The notes: a model not told the origin generated them from the letters alone. A stretch of 64,000 bases of DNA from Marinilabiliaceae bacterium (GCA_016933045.1 JAFGBR010000081.1:1-64000), one strand, 5' to 3'; shown: positions 44,692 to 54,490, counted from the first letter of the stretch. A program made the numbers and translations.

Positions 44692-45588
44692 TTAGGGTAA
44701 ATTCTTTTTTTCAACCGTCCAAACAGGCGATTGGGCAAGTCCGCAAGGATTACCGGTAAACATTTTTCCGGCATCTGAATCTTCTTTTAACTGCCATTTA
44801 TACCATTCGATTGCCACTCTGGCAAATTCGCCTCCATGTGGTTTACTATATGTTCCTCCATGTCCAACGTCCATGTTGGCAACAAATACCGGCACATGAA
44901 TGATACGCTTGAAATCGTCCATGCCGTTATGGTAGGCGATATCCGATTCTCCTCCTAATAAATATAGGGTAGGGGTATGTAATTTTAAAAGGTGTTCTTT
45001 TTTAAGTTGTGGCATACCGCTGAGCCCATCGCCTGAATTAGGCAAAATACCACTGTTGCAAACAATAAGGGTTTTAATCCGGGAATCGGGGGCTGCTTCG
45101 AGAGCTTGTAAACCACCGCATGACATGCCATTAACTGCAATATTAGCAACATCTATCTTGTTATAATAAGGGCTTTTTTTATTGCTATTTTGAGCTATTG
45201 CCCAGTCAATGGCATCAGTCAGTTGCAACGATGTTGATTTTTCATTTTCTTTTATGCTTTCTTTAGGCATGATACCAATAGCAATAACTAAAAATCCATG
45301 CGAAGCAACTTCACTAAGAAAGTTTACATGTTCCCATGGCGAATTGGCACAAGCACCGTTTCCCCATACAATAATGGGTAGTGGGTTGTTTTTGTTAAAA
45401 ACAGATATGTTCTCAGGTCTGAAAATGGTGTGTGTTGGAAGATCGGAATCGGATTGCATAATGGCTGTATATTTTCCAGTTCCTCCATCTTCAATGATTT
45501 GGTTAACTATTCGTTGCTTATTAATTAAACTCAATGAAATAACTCCAAATATTACCGAAATACAAATTGCAACATATATTTTTCTCAT
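44692..45588 (-). CDS. Secreted alpha/beta hydrolase, paralog B
   Basis: 298 residues. N-terminal hydrophobic segment (about 4-22, IYVAICISVIFGVISLSL) as signal or anchor. Same family as the hydrolase at 28477-29340: IIVWGNGACANSPWEH, nucleophile Ser156 in NGMSCGG, Asp216 in GGESDIAYHNG, His243 in DVGHGGTY. First gene of the long minus-strand PUL run, just downstream of a predicted promoter, and 28 bases before the tandem GH53. Likely an esterase acting on substituents of the same glycan; substrate unknown. Confidence 0.86.
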   Translation of the reverse strand: MRKIYVAICISVIFGVISLSLINKQRIVNQIIEDGGTGKYTAIMQSDSDLPTHTIFRPENISVFNKNNPLPIIVWGNGACANSPWEHVNFLSEVASHGFLVIAIGIMPKESIKENEKSTSLQLTDAIDWAIAQNSNKKSPYYNKIDVANIAVNGMSCGGLQALEAAPDSRIKTLIVCNSGILPNSGDGLSGMPQLKKEHLLKLHTPTLYLLGGESDIAYHNGMDDFKRIIHVPVFVANMDVGHGGTYSKPHGGEFARVAIEWYKWQLKEDSDAGKMFTGNPCGLAQSPVWTVEKKNLP

Positions 45589-45636
45589 AAATATTAAATT
45601 TTTGGATTTAATTATGGGTTATAATTGTTTTATAAA

Positions 45637-45668
45637 CAAAAATAGTCAGCACTTAAGTTCACAAACAA
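45637..45668 (-). promoter_or_regulatory. Predicted promoter at the head of the PUL run
   Basis: On the minus strand TTG (45666-45668) and, 21 bases on, TATTTTTG (45637-45644), a match to TAnnTTTG. Start of transcription would be near 45630, about 40 bases before the hydrolase ATG. Upstream at 45699-45716 GGCACTATAAAATATTTC partly resembles the susC element (GGCAGGTATAAAAATATT). Confidence 0.45.
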
Positions 45669-45884
45669 CAAATTTCAGACAATTAAAGCAATTATTAAGG
45701 CACTATAAAATATTTCAAACCAATAATTTCATTATAATAAAATATATGAATTAAAGTCCGATAAAACTCGTATAGTAAATTATAACTACCTCTATATTAT
45801 CTTCATCCGTGTTTGCACACCTCAGGTTAAAGTTCGTATCACATTAAATAATATATATTCATAAAACATTTTTCTTTTTTTACC

Positions 45885-45892
45885 TAAATTTG
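45885..45892 (+). promoter_or_regulatory. -7 box for the mnmH-selD-clcF unit
   Basis: TAAATTTG matches TAnnTTTG 24 bases before the mnmH ATG. No TTG is seen at the -33 spacing. Confidence 0.45.
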
Positions 45893-45916
45893 CGCTTTCG
45901 ATAAATTAAAACCGGC

Positions 45917-46948
45917 ATGAATAAAAATATCACAATAACAGAGTATTATGATAGTTATCAGCATTTACCTGTAATTGATGTACGTTCTCCGGGAGAATAT
46001 GATAAAGGACACATTCCAAACGCCATAAATATTCCACTTTTTTTAAACGAAGAACGAGCACATATTGGTACTGTATACAAACAAATAGGTCAAAAAGAAG
46101 CAATTGAACTTGGATATGTTTACGTTAATCCGAAATTACAATATTATATTGATGAATCATTAGCAATAGCTCCAAATAAACAAGTCGTAATTCATTGCTG
46201 GCGTGGAGGTATGCGTAGTGCTGCCTTTGCCGATCATTTAAGAAATAATGGATTTAATAATGTATTAGTTATTAAAGGAGGTTATAAATCATATCGTAAC
46301 TATGTACTTTCTTCATTCGATATCGATGTTGATTTGAAAGTAATAGGTGGATATACAGGTAGCGGAAAAACAAAAATTTTAAAAGAACTCGAAAAAAGAG
46401 GTGAACAAGTTATTGACTTAGAAAAAATAGCAAACCACAAAGGAAGTGCCTTTGGTAGTATAGGAGAAGCAGTTCAGCCTACAATTGAACAATTCGAAAA
46501 TAACCTTTCAGAAAAATGGCACCAACTTAATTTCTCAAAACCAGTATTTATAGAGGATGAGAGCCATAACATAGGACAAATTCAAATACCAATGAACCTG
46601 TTTAATAAAATTAGATCATCAATAGTATATTTTTTAGATATTCCTAAAGAACCCAGAGCTAAATTATTAGTTGGCGATTATGCTATATGCGAAAACACTT
46701 TATTAGAGCAGGCAATAAATAAAATATCACGTCGTCTTGGCGGATTAAATACCAAATTAGCATTAGAATCGTTACATTCCGAAAACTATTTCGATGTAGC
46801 TATGATAACATTAAAATATTACGACAAGTCATACATGAACGGTTTATTAAGCAGAGCAAAAGAAAAGATAATCACAATTCCGTTGTCGGGTGTTAACGCA
46901 TCGACAAACGCCGAATATATTTTAAACAAAATTTACAATACTAAATAA
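45917..46948 (+). CDS. mnmH: tRNA 2-selenouridine synthase
   Basis: 343 residues. Rhodanese domain (about 10-130) with [18 protein letters not shown] and the catalytic Cys94 in HCWRGGMRS, followed by a P-loop domain (140-340) with GGYTGSGKT (144-152). This is the full MnmH/SelU/YbbB layout. It replaces sulfur with selenium at the wobble uridine of certain tRNAs, using selenophosphate. The stop overlaps the selD start by one base (TAATG), so the two are translationally coupled, which fits the shared pathway. Confidence 0.96.
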   Translation: MNKNITITEYYDSYQHLPVIDVRSPGEYDKGHIPNAINIPLFLNEERAHIGTVYKQIGQKEAIELGYVYVNPKLQYYIDESLAIAPNKQVVIHCWRGGMRSAAFADHLRNNGFNNVLVIKGGYKSYRNYVLSSFDIDVDLKVIGGYTGSGKTKILKELEKRGEQVIDLEKIANHKGSAFGSIGEAVQPTIEQFENNLSEKWHQLNFSKPVFIEDESHNIGQIQIPMNLFNKIRSSIVYFLDIPKEPRAKLLVGDYAICENTLLEQAINKISRRLGGLNTKLALESLHSENYFDVAMITLKYYDKSYMNGLLSRAKEKIITIPLSGVNASTNAEYILNKIYNTK

Positions 46949-47988
46949 TGGATATAAACACTATAAAATTAACACATTTTAGCCATGGAGCTGGTTGCGG
47001 ATGCAAAATATCACCTGTAGTACTCGACTCAATATTAAAAACAAATATTTCTCCCTTATCAGATAAAAATTTAATTGTTGGAAATGACACAAAAGATGAT
47101 GCTGCTGTTTACGATATCGGAAACGGCATGGGAATTATAAGCACCACCGATTTTTTTATGCCCATTGTAGATGACCCATTTACCTTTGGAAAAATTGCTG
47201 CTACAAATGCTATCAGCGATGTATATGCTATGGGGGGACAACCTATGATGGCAATAGCAATTTTAGGATGGCCGGTTGACAAATTGTCGCCCGATATAGC
47301 CCAAAGAGTTTTAGAAGGAGGTAGAGATACCTGTCGAGAAGCCGGAATTCCATTAGCCGGAGGTCATAGCATTGACAGTCCGGAACCAATATTTGGGTTA
47401 GCTGTTACCGGAAGTGTTGATTTAAATAAGCTTAAACGCAATAACACTGCAACAGAAGGTTGTCTTTTATACCTCACAAAACCTCTTGGAGTTGGTATTT
47501 TAACAACTGCACAAAAAAAAGGAGTTTTAAAAAATGAGCACTCACATATAGCTCCTGAATCGATGTGTAAACTTAATAACATTGGACTGGAACTTTCGAA
47601 AATAAAAGGTGTTAAAGCCATGACCGATGTAACAGGTTTTGGTTTATTAGGTCATTTAAGTGAAATGTGTGAAGGAAGTAAGTTAACTGCTCATATAAGT
47701 TACAATTCAATTCCAAAATTTCCAATGATACAGGAGTATGTAAACATGAAATGTATTCCGGGTGGAACATTCAGGAACTGGGATAGTTATGGTAATTCAA
47801 TTCATTTAAAAAATGAATACCTAAAAAATATTCTGTGCGACCCTCAAACAAGCGGGGGACTGCTTATAGCTGTAGAAAAAGAAGCTACTAAAGAAGTTGA
47901 AAATATTTTATTAAAACATTTGTTTCAAAACACACCAATTGGATATTTATCAAAAAAGGAAGAAAAACTAATTTTTGTTAATGATTAA
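46948..47988 (+). CDS. selD: Selenophosphate synthetase (selenide, water dikinase)
   Basis: 346 residues. N-terminal active segment GAGCGCK with Cys17 and Lys20; the redox residue is Cys, not selenocysteine. Other features: AurM/PurM-type ATP-binding parts ([44 protein letters not shown]) and [18 protein letters not shown], and DPQTSGGLL near the C-terminus. It makes selenophosphate from selenide and ATP for MnmH. No selA/selB/selC is visible in the window, so tRNA selenation may be its only use here. Confidence 0.97.
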   Translation: MDINTIKLTHFSHGAGCGCKISPVVLDSILKTNISPLSDKNLIVGNDTKDDAAVYDIGNGMGIISTTDFFMPIVDDPFTFGKIAATNAISDVYAMGGQPMMAIAILGWPVDKLSPDIAQRVLEGGRDTCREAGIPLAGGHSIDSPEPIFGLAVTGSVDLNKLKRNNTATEGCLLYLTKPLGVGILTTAQKKGVLKNEHSHIAPESMCKLNNIGLELSKIKGVKAMTDVTGFGLLGHLSEMCEGSKLTAHISYNSIPKFPMIQEYVNMKCIPGGTFRNWDSYGNSIHLKNEYLKNILCDPQTSGGLLIAVEKEATKEVENILLKHLFQNTPIGYLSKKEEKLIFVND

Positions 47989-48017
47989 TTTTAAAAAATC
48001 AATAATACTTTTTTAAT

Positions 48018-49355
48018 ATGATTCAAAAACTAAGACATTCAATTGAACAAATAGATATTTTAAAATATTTAATCCGTTGGATTGTTTTAGTTATCCCGGT
48101 TGCTATTGTAACAGGATCTGCTATTGCTTTATTTCTATTTTTACTTGATAAGGCTACACTATTACGATGGCAATACGAATGGCTTATTTATTTACTTCCA
48201 TTTGCAGGTGTAATTATAGTAGCATTATATCGTTTCAAAGGCAAAAATGCCGAAGCAGGCAACAACCTTGTAATGGACGAAATTCATAAACCGGGTGGGG
48301 GTATTCCCTTCCGGATGGCTCCTTTTGTACTTTTTACAACTGTTGCAACCCATCTGTTTGGTGGCTCAGCCGGACGTGAAGGTACTGCCGTTCAAATTGG
48401 AGGCAGCATGGCAAATTTTATTGGGAAAATATTTAAGCTAAAGCCCGATGATTTACGTATTTTACTCATATCGGGAATTGCAGCCGGCTTCGGAGCCGTT
48501 TTCGGAACCCCGGTGACTGGTGCTATATTTGCCATTGAAGTACTTACTATAGGTAGAATTAAATATGATGCTGTTATACCGGCACTTATGGCTTCGATTA
48601 TTGCCGATATTGTTTGTTCTGCTTACGGAATTGGACACACACATTATCACATCGACTATCATTTAAACCCAATTAATACTGAATCATTTTTTCATTTCGA
48701 TGCAAAACTATTATTATCGGCTCTATTTGGTGGTATAGTTTTTGGTTTGGCAAGTTTTTTATTCTCCGAAATTTCTCATGGTATTAAAACTATATCGAAT
48801 AAATACATTACAAAAAAACTAATAATACCTTTTATTGGTGGTATTGTTGTACTTGGCATTTCATTTATATTAGGTACAAAAGACTATTTAGGTCTAGGAG
48901 TTACAACCTCTGATGGCACTGGCGTAAGCATTGTAAATGCCTTTAAAACAGGTGGAGCAGAGCCTTTTAGCTGGTTTTGGAAATTATTACTAACTGCAAT
49001 AACACTTAGTACAGGTTTTAAAGGTGGAGAAGTAACTCCTTTATTTTTTATTGGTGCTACCTTGGGGAACTCATTTGCTGTATTAACAGGAAACCCAATA
49101 GATTTATTTGCTGGTCTTGGTTTTATTGCTGTTTTTGCTGGTGCAACTAACACCCCTCTGGCTTGTACAATTATGGGTGTTGAATTATTTGGAGGCGAAC
49201 ATATTCTTTATTACGCAGTAGCTTGTTTTGTGGCTTACTATTTCAGTGGTCATTCAGGTATATACGGATCTCAACGTATTAGTGTATTTAAAGCTAATTT
49301 CAAACATCTTTACGATCGTGGAGATACTTTATCTAATATTCGAAAAAACAGATAA
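48018..49355 (+). CDS. CLC-F type fluoride/proton antiporter
   Basis: 445 residues, all-helical membrane protein of the CLC family. The sequence [11 protein letters not shown]...[11 protein letters not shown]...[19 protein letters not shown] and [20 protein letters not shown] matches, as I recall the family, the fluoride-exporting CLC-F (EriC-F) clade: GREGT rather than GREGP, GEVTP rather than GxFxP. The gating Glu of GREGT is present. It exports fluoride in exchange for protons. It starts 29 bases after selD, probably in the same transcript. No fluoride riboswitch was seen upstream of selD or mnmH. Chloride transport is the alternative. Confidence 0.85.
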   Translation: MIQKLRHSIEQIDILKYLIRWIVLVIPVAIVTGSAIALFLFLLDKATLLRWQYEWLIYLLPFAGVIIVALYRFKGKNAEAGNNLVMDEIHKPGGGIPFRMAPFVLFTTVATHLFGGSAGREGTAVQIGGSMANFIGKIFKLKPDDLRILLISGIAAGFGAVFGTPVTGAIFAIEVLTIGRIKYDAVIPALMASIIADIVCSAYGIGHTHYHIDYHLNPINTESFFHFDAKLLLSALFGGIVFGLASFLFSEISHGIKTISNKYITKKLIIPFIGGIVVLGISFILGTKDYLGLGVTTSDGTGVSIVNAFKTGGAEPFSWFWKLLLTAITLSTGFKGGEVTPLFFIGATLGNSFAVLTGNPIDLFAGLGFIAVFAGATNTPLACTIMGVELFGGEHILYYAVACFVAYYFSGHSGIYGSQRISVFKANFKHLYDRGDTLSNIRKNR

Positions 49356-49520
49356 ACTATTTCTTTAATTCTTTTTCAATACCTAAACACATATTTTTAA
49401 TACAATAAAAGGTGTTTTTTACTTTTTTTCATAAAATTTAAATTTTATTGCCATTCAAATCACTCATTCTATTATTTTTATACATCTCAATTCTAAATTG
49501 ATAACTAAAAACACAATAAA

Positions 49521-52106
49521 ATGAAAAAAACACTTTTAACAATTGGACTAATATTGAGTTTTTTCCCAATAAATCTAATTGCAAATGAACCCGATTCGGC
49601 ATACATCATAGCTTATAGCAAGCAAGTTGGACGTGAGCGTGGCGGATTACAATTCGCATGGAGTTTAGATAAAAAAAACTGGCATACAATTGGCGATAAC
49701 CACAAATTTATGTACAGTGATTTCGGGAGTTGGGGTGGACAAAAAAAAATGTTCGACCCATACCTTTTTCTCGATAATAATGGTAAATGGCATTGTGTAT
49801 GGCATTTAAATAAAAATATTCCACAATTTGCACATGCAGCTTCTGACAATCTCTCTTTTTGGTGGCGTCAGTCATATCCTTATGTAATGGAAAGTGGCAG
49901 TTGTTTAATGCCCGAAATATCTTACGAAAAGGCGAATGATAAATACCTAATCACCTGGTTTAATGATAAATCGGATGTACCACAATATCTTAAAGTTTAT
50001 ACATCCGATTTTAAAACATTTTCAAAAACTGAAATATGTTCTGAAAATGAAAGAATAAACAATAGGGAAAAAGTAATTATTAATGGAATAGAGCAAAAAG
50101 GAGTAATTCAATTTGTATCTTGGAAATTAATCAATGGTTTAATTAAAGAAATGCAACTTGCAGAATACAAAAAAACTCTTCATAATCAGAGAATGGAAGA
50201 TGATCCAATACGTTTTTCTGACTTAAAAACAATTGATGTCGCTATTAAAGTAGATTCACTTAATTCAAAATCAATCAGTAATTTATTAATTGGTATATTC
50301 TTCGAAGATATTAATTATGCAGCCGATGGAGGTCTTTATGCAGAGCTGATTCAAAACCGCGATTTTGAATACAGTAATAACGACCGTAAAGAGTGGAATA
50401 ATCTATCTTATTGGCAAATAATAGGTAACAATAACAATGTAACTATTCAAACCGAAAACCCTATACATAAAAACAACCCAAATTATGCAGTTCTTAATAT
50501 CGATTCTGTTGGAATGGGTATTATTAACGAAGGTTTTGACGGAATTGCTATTAATAAAGGTGAAAAATATGACTTCTCTGTTTTTGTAAAATCATTTGAC
50601 GGAAAAAAAAATAATTTACAAATACTTTTAGTTGATGTTAATAACAATATTGTTGGAAATTCTTCAATTAAAATTACAAATAACAGCTGGAAAAAACTTA
50701 CAACACAAATAATTGCAAAAGAAACAATATCAAATGCTAAACTAAAAATTATACCTCAAAACAGAGGAATTGTTGGATTAGACATGATATCTCTATTCCC
50801 TGTTAATACCTTTAAAAACCGTAAAAACGGACTTAGGGCTGATTTAGCTCAATGCATAGCCGATATTAATCCCAAATTTGTTCGTTTCCCAGGTGGATGC
50901 GTTGCGCACGGTAACGGACTTGAAAATATGTACCGATGGAAAAATACTGTTGGATCTCTCGAATCAAGAGTGCCCCAACGTAATATATGGCGATATCATC
51001 AATCGGCCGGACTGGGTTACTTCGAGTATTTTCAGTTTTGCGAAGATATCGGTGCTGAACCACTTCCTGTATTGGCAGCAGGCGTACCCTGTCAAAATTC
51101 AAGTATTGGAGGACATGGACAGCAAGGTGGGATACCAATGTGCGATATGGACAATTATATACAAGAGGTTTTAGACCTTATTGAATGGGCTAATGGAGAC
51201 AAAAACAGTAAATGGGGAAAAATTAGAGCTGAAGCAGGGCATCCTAAACCATTTAATCTTAAATATATTGGTATTGGAAATGAAGACTTGATTACAAATG
51301 TATTCGAAGATCGATTTACAATGATTTTTAATGCTGTTAGAGAAAAATATCCTGAAATAAAAGTGGTTGGAACTGTTGGTCCGTTTTACGAAGGAACAGA
51401 TTATGAAGAGGGCTGGAATATTGGAACCAAACTGGGTGTTGACATTTTAGATGAACATTACTATGTTCCTCCGGGATGGTTTATTTATAATCAAGATTAT
51501 TACGACCGTTACGACCGCAATGAACCTAAAGTATATTTAGGTGAATATGCTTCTCATTTACCACAACGTCAATTAAACATCGAAACCGCCCTTTCCGAAG
51601 CTCTTTATTTAACATCGGTTGAACGAAATGGCGACATTGTTGAAATGACCTCGTATGCTCCTTTATTGGCCAGAGAACGAAACACTCAATGGAATCCCGA
51701 CTTGATATATTTTAACAATACTGAGGTTAAACCAACTGTCGATTACTATGTGCAATTACTTTATGGTCAAAATTCTGGTGATCTGTATATTCCATCTTCT
51801 ATAAAGCTTTCTAACAATCAGTTTGAAGTAAAAAACCGTTTTGCTTCATCTGTTGTAAAAAACAGTAAAACCAATGAGTTGATTATTAAATTGGTGAATA
51901 TGCTACCAGTTGAAATCAATACGACCATTGATCTTTCAGGTTATCAAGTTAAAAGCCAACAAGTACCTTGTATTGTGTTATCAGGTGATCCTAAAGACAG
52001 ACATGCAAAGCCAGAAACAACACAAACTGATATTGCAGAAAGGTTCGATTATAAAATGGTACCTTATTCGTTTTCTGTTATCAGGATTCCAATTGAAAAA
52101 GAGTAG
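49521..52106 (+). CDS. GH51 alpha-L-arabinofuranosidase with N-terminal GH43-like region
   Basis: 861 residues with signal peptide (about 1-21, NLIAN). Residues 25-225 resemble part of a GH43 propeller (FAWSLDKKNWH, MFDPYLFLDNNGKWHCVWH, ASDNLSFWWRQSYPYV). GH51 starts at about 252 (LIGIFFEDINYAADGGLYAELIQNRDFE segment), with a CBM4-like insertion (about 290-425), then the barrel with acid/base Glu588 in IGIGNED and nucleophile Glu675 in YLGEYASH, and a C-terminal beta domain. It releases arabinofuranose from arabinan or arabinogalactan side chains. The double GH43 gene follows on the same strand. The N-terminal part is too short for a full propeller. Confidence 0.92.
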   Translation: MKKTLLTIGLILSFFPINLIANEPDSAYIIAYSKQVGRERGGLQFAWSLDKKNWHTIGDNHKFMYSDFGSWGGQKKMFDPYLFLDNNGKWHCVWHLNKNIPQFAHAASDNLSFWWRQSYPYVMESGSCLMPEISYEKANDKYLITWFNDKSDVPQYLKVYTSDFKTFSKTEICSENERINNREKVIINGIEQKGVIQFVSWKLINGLIKEMQLAEYKKTLHNQRMEDDPIRFSDLKTIDVAIKVDSLNSKSISNLLIGIFFEDINYAADGGLYAELIQNRDFEYSNNDRKEWNNLSYWQIIGNNNNVTIQTENPIHKNNPNYAVLNIDSVGMGIINEGFDGIAINKGEKYDFSVFVKSFDGKKNNLQILLVDVNNNIVGNSSIKITNNSWKKLTTQIIAKETISNAKLKIIPQNRGIVGLDMISLFPVNTFKNRKNGLRADLAQCIADINPKFVRFPGGCVAHGNGLENMYRWKNTVGSLESRVPQRNIWRYHQSAGLGYFEYFQFCEDIGAEPLPVLAAGVPCQNSSIGGHGQQGGIPMCDMDNYIQEVLDLIEWANGDKNSKWGKIRAEAGHPKPFNLKYIGIGNEDLITNVFEDRFTMIFNAVREKYPEIKVVGTVGPFYEGTDYEEGWNIGTKLGVDILDEHYYVPPGWFIYNQDYYDRYDRNEPKVYLGEYASHLPQRQLNIETALSEALYLTSVERNGDIVEMTSYAPLLARERNTQWNPDLIYFNNTEVKPTVDYYVQLLYGQNSGDLYIPSSIKLSNNQFEVKNRFASSVVKNSKTNELIIKLVNMLPVEINTTIDLSGYQVKSQQVPCIVLSGDPKDRHAKPETTQTDIAERFDYKMVPYSFSVIRIPIEKE

Positions 52107-52131
52107 TGATTTATAGAGAATTAAAATATCA

Positions 52132-52222
52132 GTCATACAGCATTCCTGCGAAGGCAGGAATCTCTTTTAATCTTATGATTCCTTTATACAGGAGATTCCA
52201 GATCAAGTCAGGGATGATGCAA
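52132..52222. repeat. Remnant of a dispersed palindromic repeat
   Basis: A hairpin ATTCCTGC-GAAG-GCAGGAAT (52142-52161) is followed by TCTCTTTT and, further on, by GGAGATTCCAGATCAAGTCA (52191-52210) and GGGATGATGC. This wording resembles a widely dispersed intergenic repeat (CATTCCTGC...GATCAAGTC...) seen in many bacterial genomes. It lies in the 185-base spacer between GH51 and GH43. Copy number in this genome is unknown. Confidence 0.55.
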
Positions 52223-52234
52223 GATGGTGTAACT

Positions 52235-52257
52235 GTTCGGGATATTAAATCCCGAAC
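52235..52257. repeat. Second hairpin in the GH51-GH43 spacer
   Basis: GTTCGGGAT (52235-52243), loop ATTAA, ATCCCGAAC (52249-52257), a perfect 9-bp stem, followed by TTCTTTT. It may act as a terminator or mRNA end between the two genes. Confidence 0.6.
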
Positions 52258-52291
52258 TTCTTTTAAAGTAAAAACAACAAACACAATAAAT

Positions 52292-54439
52292 ATGAAAAGA
52301 AATCTAATTTTTGCACTATTAGCGCTTATGATTATTAGTGCATGTAAAAATGAAAGACCGTCGGCTTATTTATTTGCCTACTTTGTGGGTAACGGCCCAG
52401 GAGAGGAGTCTATACATTTTGCAGTAAGTACTGACGGTTTTAACTACAGAGCCTTAAACAACAACAAACCAGTTTTAGACAATAAGAAGATTTGTACTAC
52501 CGGAGGTGTTCGCGATCCTCACATTTTAAGAGGTGCTGATGGAAAAATATTTTACATGGTTGCTACTGATCTATATGTCCCTAAAATGGGATGGAGTAAC
52601 TATGCCATGGTTTTGATGAAATCGACCGATTTAATAAACTGGACATCATCAGTGGTTAATATTCCAGAAGTTTTTCCTGATAAGTTTGGTGATGTTTACA
52701 GAGTATGGGCGCCTCAAACTATTTATGATGAAGCAACCGGCAAATACATGATTTATTTCTCGATGAAGCAGAAAAGCGATCCTGACAAAATCTATTATGC
52801 TTATGCAAATAAAGATTTTACAGGTCTTGAAGCTGCACCAAAACAACTTTATTTTCCTCCGGAATGGAGTAATAACAAAGCTTGCATTGATGGCGATATA
52901 ATATTTAAAGACAGTAAATACCACCTGTTTCATAAAGCTGAAGACGGCCAACCAGGCATTAAACTTGCTATATCAGATAAGTTAACCGAAGGCTATGAAT
53001 TGGTGAGCGCCGATCGTGTTGATTGTGAAAAGGATCCGGTTGAAGGTTCTGGAATTTTTAAATTAAACAACTCTGAGGATTACGTTCTTATGTATGATCT
53101 TTATACTAAAGGAGGTTACCAGTTTACAAAAAGCTCTAACTTAAAAAACTTTGAAGTGATCGATCAAGAAGTGTCGATGAATTTTCATCCACGCCACGGA
53201 ACAATAATGCCAATAACTGAAACTGAGTTGAAAAGATTAATATCAGAGTGGGGTAGTTACGATGATCTGCTAATTGGTTTTAAATCAGACCAGCTTAAAA
53301 AGCTAAACGTGTCTATTGATGCCGGAAAGAGAACCATTCATTTACCGGTTAAAAGAGGAGCCGAGCTAACATCTTTGGATCCCCAAATCATTACTTTCCC
53401 AGGTATTAATTTTTTACCCAAAGGACCACAGGATTTCTCAAAAAAACATGTAACTTACACATTTACAATCAACAACAAACAACCAGTTGAATTTAAAGTT
53501 GAAATATCGGAAGACAATAACCCAGTTATTGAAGGTTATTATGCCGACCCCGATATTCTTTATTCCGAAAAAACCGGAAAATATTATATCTACCCAACAA
53601 GTGACGGTTTTCATAACTGGGGTGGATATTATTTTAAAGTTTTCTCGTCCGATAACCTTGTTGACTGGAAAGATGAAGGCATAATACTTGATTTGAAAAA
53701 GGAAGGTGATGTTACCTGGGCTGATAGAAATGCATGGGCTCCATGTATTGTTGAGAAAAAAATAAATGGTGAATATAAATACTTTTATTATTATACTGCT
53801 GCTCAAAAAATTGGCGTTGCTGTAGCTGATAACCCAACCGGACCATTTATTGATAAGGGAGAACCATTAATTGCTGAAAGACCCGAAGGAGTGAAGCGTG
53901 GTCAGGTAATCGATCCCGATGTTTTTACCGATAAAAATACCAACAAGTCGTATTTATACTGGGGCAATGGATTTTGTATGGGGGCTGAACTTAGCGATGA
54001 TATGATATCGATAAAAGAAGAAACTCAAACAGTTATTAATGTCGATAATACTTTCCGCGAAGGATCATATATGATATACCGAAATGGTATTTATTACTTC
54101 ATGTGGTCGCAAGATGATACCCGCAGTCCTAATTATTGTGTAAGATATGGAACTACAACATCTCCTTTAGGTAAACTAAATATTCCGGAAAATAATATTG
54201 TAATTTCCAAAAACGAAGAAGCCGGCATTTATGCAACAGGTCATAATTCGGTTTTGCAAATTCCCGGAAAAGACGAATGGTACATTGTTTATCACCGCTT
54301 TACACGTCCCAAAGGTAAAAATATGGGACGATCGGCTGGTTTCCATCGCGAAATTTGTATTGATAAACTCGAGTTTGATACCGATGGAAATATAATTAAA
54401 ACAATACCAACAATAAAAGGTATTGATCCAATAAAATAA
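52292..54439 (+). CDS. Lipoprotein with two GH43 domains
   Basis: 715 residues from MKRNLIFALLALMIISACKN (lipobox ISAC); the open frame extends upstream to 52106 but through the repeat region, so this start is preferred. Domain 1 (about 20-330) has GVRDPHIL, CIDGDIIF and PVEGSGIF; domain 2 (about 400-715) has YYADPDIL, VIDPDVF and FREGSYMIY. Thus both domains keep the base Asp, the modulating Asp and the acid Glu in the expected order. A short linker beta domain (about 340-400) lies between them. Probably arabinosidase/xylosidase-type activities at the cell surface, working with the preceding GH51. Confidence 0.9.
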   Translation: MKRNLIFALLALMIISACKNERPSAYLFAYFVGNGPGEESIHFAVSTDGFNYRALNNNKPVLDNKKICTTGGVRDPHILRGADGKIFYMVATDLYVPKMGWSNYAMVLMKSTDLINWTSSVVNIPEVFPDKFGDVYRVWAPQTIYDEATGKYMIYFSMKQKSDPDKIYYAYANKDFTGLEAAPKQLYFPPEWSNNKACIDGDIIFKDSKYHLFHKAEDGQPGIKLAISDKLTEGYELVSADRVDCEKDPVEGSGIFKLNNSEDYVLMYDLYTKGGYQFTKSSNLKNFEVIDQEVSMNFHPRHGTIMPITETELKRLISEWGSYDDLLIGFKSDQLKKLNVSIDAGKRTIHLPVKRGAELTSLDPQIITFPGINFLPKGPQDFSKKHVTYTFTINNKQPVEFKVEISEDNNPVIEGYYADPDILYSEKTGKYYIYPTSDGFHNWGGYYFKVFSSDNLVDWKDEGIILDLKKEGDVTWADRNAWAPCIVEKKINGEYKYFYYYTAAQKIGVAVADNPTGPFIDKGEPLIAERPEGVKRGQVIDPDVFTDKNTNKSYLYWGNGFCMGAELSDDMISIKEETQTVINVDNTFREGSYMIYRNGIYYFMWSQDDTRSPNYCVRYGTTTSPLGKLNIPENNIVISKNEEAGIYATGHNSVLQIPGKDEWYIVYHRFTRPKGKNMGRSAGFHREICIDKLEFDTDGNIIKTIPTIKGIDPIK

Positions 54440-54458
54440 AACCTAATTGCCTCTTTTC

Positions 54459-54490
54459 AACTCCAACGTTTTATTGTTGGAGTTTTTTTT
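54459..54490 (+). terminator. Intrinsic terminator after the double GH43 gene
   Basis: AACTCCAAC (54459-54467), 8-base loop, GTTGGAGTT (54476-54484), within a run of T to 54490. Confidence 0.9.

Larger units (their letters stand above)
45589..45916. other. Divergent intergenic region between PUL and selenium genes
   Basis: 328 bases without a gene. It holds the minus-strand promoter, the partial motif at 45699-45716, and the plus-strand -7 box at 45885-45892. No riboswitch fold was recognised. Confidence 0.5.

Noticed and set aside
45589..45916. Fluoride riboswitch upstream of the selenium/CLC-F unit
   Set aside because: No segment matching the conserved crcB-motif bases was found.
46948..47010. 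Selenocysteine in SelD
   Set aside because: The active residue codon is TGC (Cys17), and no in-frame TGA is present.
52106..52291. Upstream extension of the double GH43 reading frame
   Set aside because: It runs through the hairpin repeat; the lipoprotein signal at 52292 is the sensible start.
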